Of a stretch of 7,572 nucleotides of DNA, positions 6,286 through 7,572 are shown piece after piece. A program made the translations under genes and the position numbers. Position 1 is the stretch's first letter, and each line of letters begins with the position of its first letter. The notes under the pieces are model-generated. The model was given only the letters and a program-made list of their open reading frames with translations. It was not told where the DNA came from and did not search any database. The stretch spans positions 1 to 7,572 of the forward strand of contig JASLAV010000439.1 of the NCBI GenBank assembly GCA_030146905.1, in the 5' to 3' direction. The stretch is from Lentzea sp. GTDB taxonomy: Bacteria > Actinomycetota > Actinomycetes > Mycobacteriales > Pseudonocardiaceae.

Positions 6286-6358
6286 CTGCCCGTCGAGGAC
6301 TCGAACCTCGATCTCCGCGACCAGAGCGCGGCGTCCGTGCCGATTGGACCAACGGGCA
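6286..6358 (-). tRNA. tRNA-Gln(CUG)
   Basis: A complete 73-nt cloverleaf: acceptor TGCCCGT/ACGGGCA; 8-9 TG; D arm GTCC-AATCGGCAC-GGAC; base 26 G; anticodon arm CCGCG-CTCTGGT-CGCGG with U33 and anticodon CUG reading CAG; variable AGAT; T arm CGAGG-TTCGAGT-CCTCG; discriminator G73; CCA not encoded. The U1-A72 pair is typical of tRNA-Gln and is known to be recognised by the GatCAB amidotransferase, which makes Gln-tRNA from Glu-tRNA in actinobacteria. It is the first of three tandem tRNA genes. Its 5' end lies two bases after the T tract of an intrinsic terminator on the same strand. No promoter is visible between terminator and gene, so its transcription seems to require passage through the terminator. 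Confidence 0.92.
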
Positions 6359-6360
6359 TC

Positions 6361-6397
6361 AAAAAAGCCGCCTCGTCGCACTGGCGACGGGACGGCT
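6361..6397 (-). terminator. Intrinsic terminator/attenuator immediately upstream of tRNA-Gln
   Basis: Minus-strand stem 6397-6384 pairs with 6379-6366 around loop CAGT: 12 Watson-Crick pairs, one T/G wobble and one C/A mismatch in 14 positions. Six T residues (6366-6361) follow. It is the clearest intrinsic terminator in the window, and it stops just before the tRNA array rather than after it. On the plus strand it has no T tract, so it acts on the minus strand only. Confidence 0.85.
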
Positions 6398-6430
6398 CCC
6401 CGGGACATGAGTCAGCTCATGCCGAGGAGC
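6395..6430 (-). promoter_or_regulatory. Leader hairpin overlapping the leader ORF and the terminator stem (candidate antiterminator)
   Basis: Minus strand GCTCCTCGG (6430-6422) pairs with CCGGGGAGC (6403-6395) with one wobble. Inside it CATGAG (6421-6416) pairs with CTCATG (6411-6406) around loop CTGA, leaving a two-base bulge (6405-6404). The 5' arm is the last codons and stop of the leader ORF. The 3' arm shares AGC (6397-6395) with the base of the terminator stem. A ribosome at the leader stop would open this hairpin; one stalled upstream would let it form. This matches the geometry of translation-coupled attenuators. The overlap with the terminator is only three bases, so competition may be partial. 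Confidence 0.6.
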
Positions 6431-6464
6431 ACCAGACCTGCTGATGGCGCATGTGGTGCAGCAC
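6417..6464 (-). CDS. 15-codon leader peptide rich in His, Gln and Met, upstream of the tRNA array
   Basis: A GTG-started ORF encodes MLHHMRHQQVWCSSA and ends in TGA. AAGGAG at 6476-6471 lies six bases before the GTG, the best Shine-Dalgarno sequence in the region. Codons 3-9 are CAC CAC ATG CGC CAT CAG CAG. Six of these seven are read by the anticodons of the three tRNA genes just downstream: GUG (CAC, CAU), CAU (AUG) and CUG (CAG). The ORF ends inside the 5' arm of a hairpin that precedes a strong terminator, the arrangement of an attenuation leader. The peptide itself probably has no function beyond its translation. Trp and Cys codons follow and could be alternative stall sites. ATG 6452, in frame, would be a shorter start but lacks as good a ribosome binding site. 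Confidence 0.65.
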   Translation of the reverse strand: MLHHMRHQQVWCSSA

Positions 6465-6470
6465 GGCTGG

Positions 6471-6476
6471 CTCCTT
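6471..6476 (-). promoter_or_regulatory. Strong ribosome binding site of the leader ORF
   Basis: The minus strand reads AAGGAG, within GGGGGAAGGAG, followed by CCAGCC and GTG. Such a good site in front of a 15-codon ORF supports real translation. Confidence 0.65.
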
Positions 6477-6521
6477 CCCCCGGTTCGTCGAGATCCACCC
6501 TGACGGATGACGTCACGAGCC

Positions 6522-6544
6522 GCAACGCATTATGCGAGCGTTGC
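6522..6544. repeat. Nested palindrome in the divergent control region
   Basis: GCAACGC (6522-6528) is an inverted repeat of GCGTTGC (6538-6544) with a nine-base gap. Within it CGCATTATGCG (6526-6536) is itself palindromic around one central base. The right arm overlaps the first operator-like box. It also contains the minus-strand -10 candidate, so a bound protein would affect that promoter. Confidence 0.55.
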
Positions 6545-6556
6545 AAAAGTTTGCAG
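6529..6556 (-). promoter_or_regulatory. Candidate promoter of the leader-tRNA operon
   Basis: The minus strand has CATAAT at 6534-6529, five of six matches to TATAAT and unusual in this GC-rich DNA. CTGCAA at 6556-6551, with a 16-base spacer, is a weak -35. Transcription would start near 6522 and give a leader of about 160 nt before tRNA-Gln. The first operator-like box covers the spacer and -35. Confidence 0.42.
6542..6555. promoter_or_regulatory. LacI/GalR-family operator-like box 1
   Basis: TGCAAAAGTTTGCA has perfect six-base arms (TGCAAA/TTTGCA) around AG. It fits the 14-bp LacI-family pattern TGNAANCGNTTNCA known from CcpA/MalR-type sites except that the centre is AG instead of CG. It lies between the leader-tRNA promoter and the alpha-glucosidase gene. 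Confidence 0.65.
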
Positions 6557-6596
6557 GTTTTCTCCGTCTGATCCACTTAACCCCGGGCCGACTTAC

Positions 6597-6610
6597 GGAA
6601 AACTTTTGCA
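6597..6610. promoter_or_regulatory. LacI/GalR-family operator-like box 2, inverted copy
   Basis: The minus strand reads TGCAAAAGTTTTCC, sharing CGTTGCAAAAGTTT with box 1 in opposite orientation (6613-6600). One half-site is degenerate. The centres of the two boxes are 55 bp apart, a spacing that would allow cooperative binding or a small loop. It lies just upstream of the alpha-glucosidase start. Confidence 0.6.
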
Positions 6611-6635
6611 ACGTCTTTCCTGGACCGCTGATACA
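6606..6635 (+). promoter_or_regulatory. Possible promoter of the alpha-glucosidase gene
   Basis: TTGCAA (6606-6611) could be a -35 and GATACA (6630-6635) a weak -10 with an 18-base spacer. The -35 would overlap operator-like box 2, which fits repression. The hexamers alone are not convincing. Confidence 0.28.
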
Positions 6636-6656
6636 CCTCCACCGGAAGGCATGGAC

Positions 6657-7572
<916 letters not shown>

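Noticed and set aside
6361..6397. Plus-strand terminator or bidirectional terminator
   Set aside because: The plus strand has A residues before the stem and CCCCGG after it, so no T tract exists in that direction.
6507..6656. N-terminal extension of the alpha-glucosidase to an ATG at 6507
   Set aside because: The extension would translate the operator boxes and promoter region and has no family similarity. ATG 6657 has a well-spaced GGAAGG.

Overview
The window looks like chromosomal DNA from a GC-rich filamentous actinobacterium. The evidence is very high GC with strong third-position bias, GTG starts, an AfsR/SARP-type giant regulator, an actinobacterial I36-type secreted inhibitor and a DUF1684 protein. 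I would guess Pseudonocardiaceae (Lentzea/Saccharothrix/Amycolatopsis-like), but the sequence alone does not fix the genus.

Layout. (1) 1-2603, minus: a SARP-NB-ARC-TPR regulator, cut by the left window edge. (2) 2768-3784, plus: a LacI/GalR-family repressor, divergent from the SARP. (3) 3932-4819, plus: a single-pass membrane protein with a Thr-rich and Pro/Gln-rich stalk and a C-terminal Excalibur-like calcium-binding module. (4) 4821-5165, minus: a small secreted peptidase-inhibitor-like (I36) protein, tail to tail with gene 3 with one base between the stop codons. (5) 5282-6031, minus: a DUF1684 protein. (6) 6068-6560, minus: a compact RNA-gene region. (7) 6657 to the right edge, plus: a GH13 alpha-glucosidase with an apparent one-base frameshift near 7310, preceded by two LacI-family operator-like boxes.

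The most unusual part is region 6. Read on the minus strand, it holds a possible promoter (-10 CATAAT), a strong Shine-Dalgarno sequence, a 15-codon leader ORF (MLHHMRHQQVWCSSA), a 15-bp hairpin whose 5' arm is the end of that ORF, and a strong intrinsic terminator with a T6 tract. Two bases after the T tract comes the first of three tRNA or tRNA-like genes. The first is a canonical tRNA-Gln(CUG). The second is a His(GUG)-like gene with C33, G55, A8 and no G-1. The third is a Met(CAU)-like gene with a shortened D arm. They are separated by 2 and 0 bases, and the second and third encode CCA. Six of the seven leader codons 3-9 (CAC CAC ATG CGC CAT CAG CAG) are codons read by these same three anticodons. 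This has the logic of an amino-acid biosynthetic attenuator, but the controlled genes are tRNAs. It would suit an operon that replaces tRNAs when cognate charged tRNA runs short. The parts are visible in the sequence; the regulatory model is inference.

The tRNA unit and the alpha-glucosidase are divergent and share a control region of about 120 bp. This carries two inverted copies of a 14-base arm (CGTTGCAAAAGTTT) and a nested palindrome. The LacI-family protein at 2768 is a possible but unproven binder.
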